DNA of 64,000 bases from Streptomyces sp. MRC013. GTDB taxonomy: Bacteria; Actinomycetota; Actinomycetes; Streptomycetales; Streptomycetaceae. Under the pieces are notes generated by a model. It was not told the origin of the DNA. It saw only the letters and a list, made by a program, of their open reading frames with translations, and ran no database searches. The stretch covers positions 2,232,001-2,296,000 of the forward strand of contig NZ_CP094264.1 in the NCBI RefSeq assembly GCF_023614235.1, in the 5' to 3' direction. This document shows positions 63,173 through 64,000 of the stretch, in pieces; position 1 is the stretch's first letter, and the number at the start of each line of letters is the position of its first letter. Position numbers and translations under genes: made by a program.

Positions 63173-64000
63173 TGGGAGCCAGGATCGTTGCCGTTGGGGA
63201 GGCCGTCAACGATGCCGAGCGGCGGGTGATCGCGTATCTGCGCGATCAGGGACCGGACGACTGGACGGTCCTGCACTCCGTCGAAATCCCGCAGCAAGAC
63301 GAGCTGTTCGAGGTCGACCTCGTCGTCGTCACCGGGCACGCCGTGTACGTCATCGACGTCAAGGGCACCCGGGGCCGCATCGAGGTCGAGGGAAGCCGGT
63401 GGCATCCAGCGAGGCGCGCGCCGTTCAGGAGCCCGTTGCCAAAGCTGCGCGGCCACGCCAAGAAGCTGAAGAGCATCCTGGAAAACGCGCACCCACAACT
63501 GGCCCGTGTCTACACGGATGCGCTCGTCGTGCTGCCGGCCCCTGACGCAGTACTGGTCGATCACACGCCGGACCAACGGGACCTCAAGGCGACCGTGACG
63601 CTGCCCGAGCTGATCGGTCGTCTCGCCGACGCCGGCCGCGTTCCTGTAGCGACCCGTCCTGTGGATGCCGACATCTCGGCTCACCACGCGACCATCGTCG
63701 GCACTGTCCAGGGCAGCTCCCGTGCCCCGTCCGGCCCGCTCCGCTTCGGGAGCTGGGAGGTGATCGAGCGGCTCAGCGAGTCCCAGCGCGCTCCCGGCAT
63801 CGACGTACTGGACGAGTACCGGGCGAAGAACGCCCTTGCTGTGCAGGGTTCGGGCACGGTACGGCTCTCGGTACGCGCCGCCGACCCGTACGCTCCCGCC
63901 GCGGACCGGTTGATGCGGCAGAAGCAGATCGGGATCGCGTACGAAGCACTCGGCAAGCTGCCTCCCCACCCGCATATCGTCGGGGTGCGGGACTTCTTCG
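63172..64000 (+). CDS. NERD nuclease-domain and kinase-like (PglW-like) protein, partial
   Basis: First 276 residues of a longer protein; runs off the window. NERD domain at about 15-125: NDAERRVIAYLRD, FEVDLVVVTGHAVYVIDVKG with Asp and the DxK motif. From about 200, FGSWEVIERL, VRLSVRAADP and YEALGKLPPHPHIVGVRDFF resemble the N-lobe of the NERD-linked kinase (PglW) of Pgl/BREX type 2 systems. ATG 63172 in a TGATG overlap. A helicase or further kinase region would be expected beyond the edge. Confidence 0.83.
   Translation, partial: MGARIVAVGEAVNDAERRVIAYLRDQGPDDWTVLHSVEIPQQDELFEVDLVVVTGHAVYVIDVKGTRGRIEVEGSRWHPARRAPFRSPLPKLRGHAKKLKSILENAHPQLARVYTDALVVLPAPDAVLVDHTPDQRDLKATVTLPELIGRLADAGRVPVATRPVDADISAHHATIVGTVQGSSRAPSGPLRFGSWEVIERLSESQRAPGIDVLDEYRAKNALAVQGSGTVRLSVRAADPYAPAADRLMRQKQIGIAYEALGKLPPHPHIVGVRDFF

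Noticed and set aside
55346..64000. Classical BREX or DISARM system
   Set aside because: No PglZ, BrxC, DrmA or DrmB-like genes are visible; only the NERD-kinase resembles a Pgl component. Genes beyond the edge could change this.

Overview
The window is very GC-rich, with codons strongly biased to G/C in the third position, frequent GTG and TTG starts, and gene families typical of Streptomyces (TipA-like MerR, XRE/DUF5753 plus DUF397, DUF3180, DUF2786, a chaplin-like peptide). The order folP-folB-folK-folE-ftsH-hpt-tilS-dacB-ppa, followed by the zinc-free ribosomal protein cluster, matches the conserved core of Streptomyces chromosomes as I know it. I read this as a Streptomyces chromosome.

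Layout. (1) 1-5.2 kb: a compatible-solute ABC permease (cut by the window edge) divergent from its ATPase, a membrane-anchored esterase, and an MprF/LysX-like protein. (2) 5.2-9 kb: folate/pterin genes. (3) 9-16.5 kb: ftsH, hpt, tilS, a zinc metalloprotease-like gene, dacB and ppa. (4) 16.8-24.8 kb: a ThrE-like exporter, DedA, MerR, PadR, an aldehyde dehydrogenase, and an XRE/ATP-binding/DUF397 regulatory trio that carries a shared upstream element. (5) 25-27.6 kb: a zinc-responsive set (S18, Mrf-like GTPase homologue, L31, L33, and divergently L28, S14) around a Zur-type palindrome. (6) 27.6-33.9 kb: lipoprotein, DUF2786, a family A DNA polymerase-like protein, DUF6479, a P450 and a small hypothetical. 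(7) 33.9-48.5 kb: an exopolysaccharide (Wzx/Wzy-type) locus, mostly minus strand and translationally coupled. (8) 48.9-51.9 kb: small secreted proteins, a VKOR homologue, a repeat-filled gap and a methyltransferase. (9) 52.1-64 kb: a foreign island.

The island starts at a 43-bp fragment of a tRNA-Thr(CGT) 3' end. It holds an IS4-family insertion sequence with a 10-bp target duplication, a decayed IS5-type transposase, and a second tRNA 3'-end copy. Next come an AIPR abortive-infection-type protein and a tightly overlapping operon: a DNA methylase with an HsdR-like N-terminus, an OLD/AAA_21-type ATPase, a DUF4276 (TOPRIM-like) protein, a two-domain specificity subunit, and a NERD plus kinase-like (PglW-like) protein running off the edge. 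This composite defence island is the most unusual part of the window. Its methylase operon is preceded by a perfect match to the actinobacterial RecA-NDp (PafBC-type) DNA-damage promoter, a motif also seen at folB and, with one change, at the DNA polymerase gene.

Seven otherwise normal genes are interrupted by eight one-base shifts, all in runs of 5 or 6 G/C. This looks like homopolymer sequencing error more than biology, so I annotate them as single genes with frameshifts.
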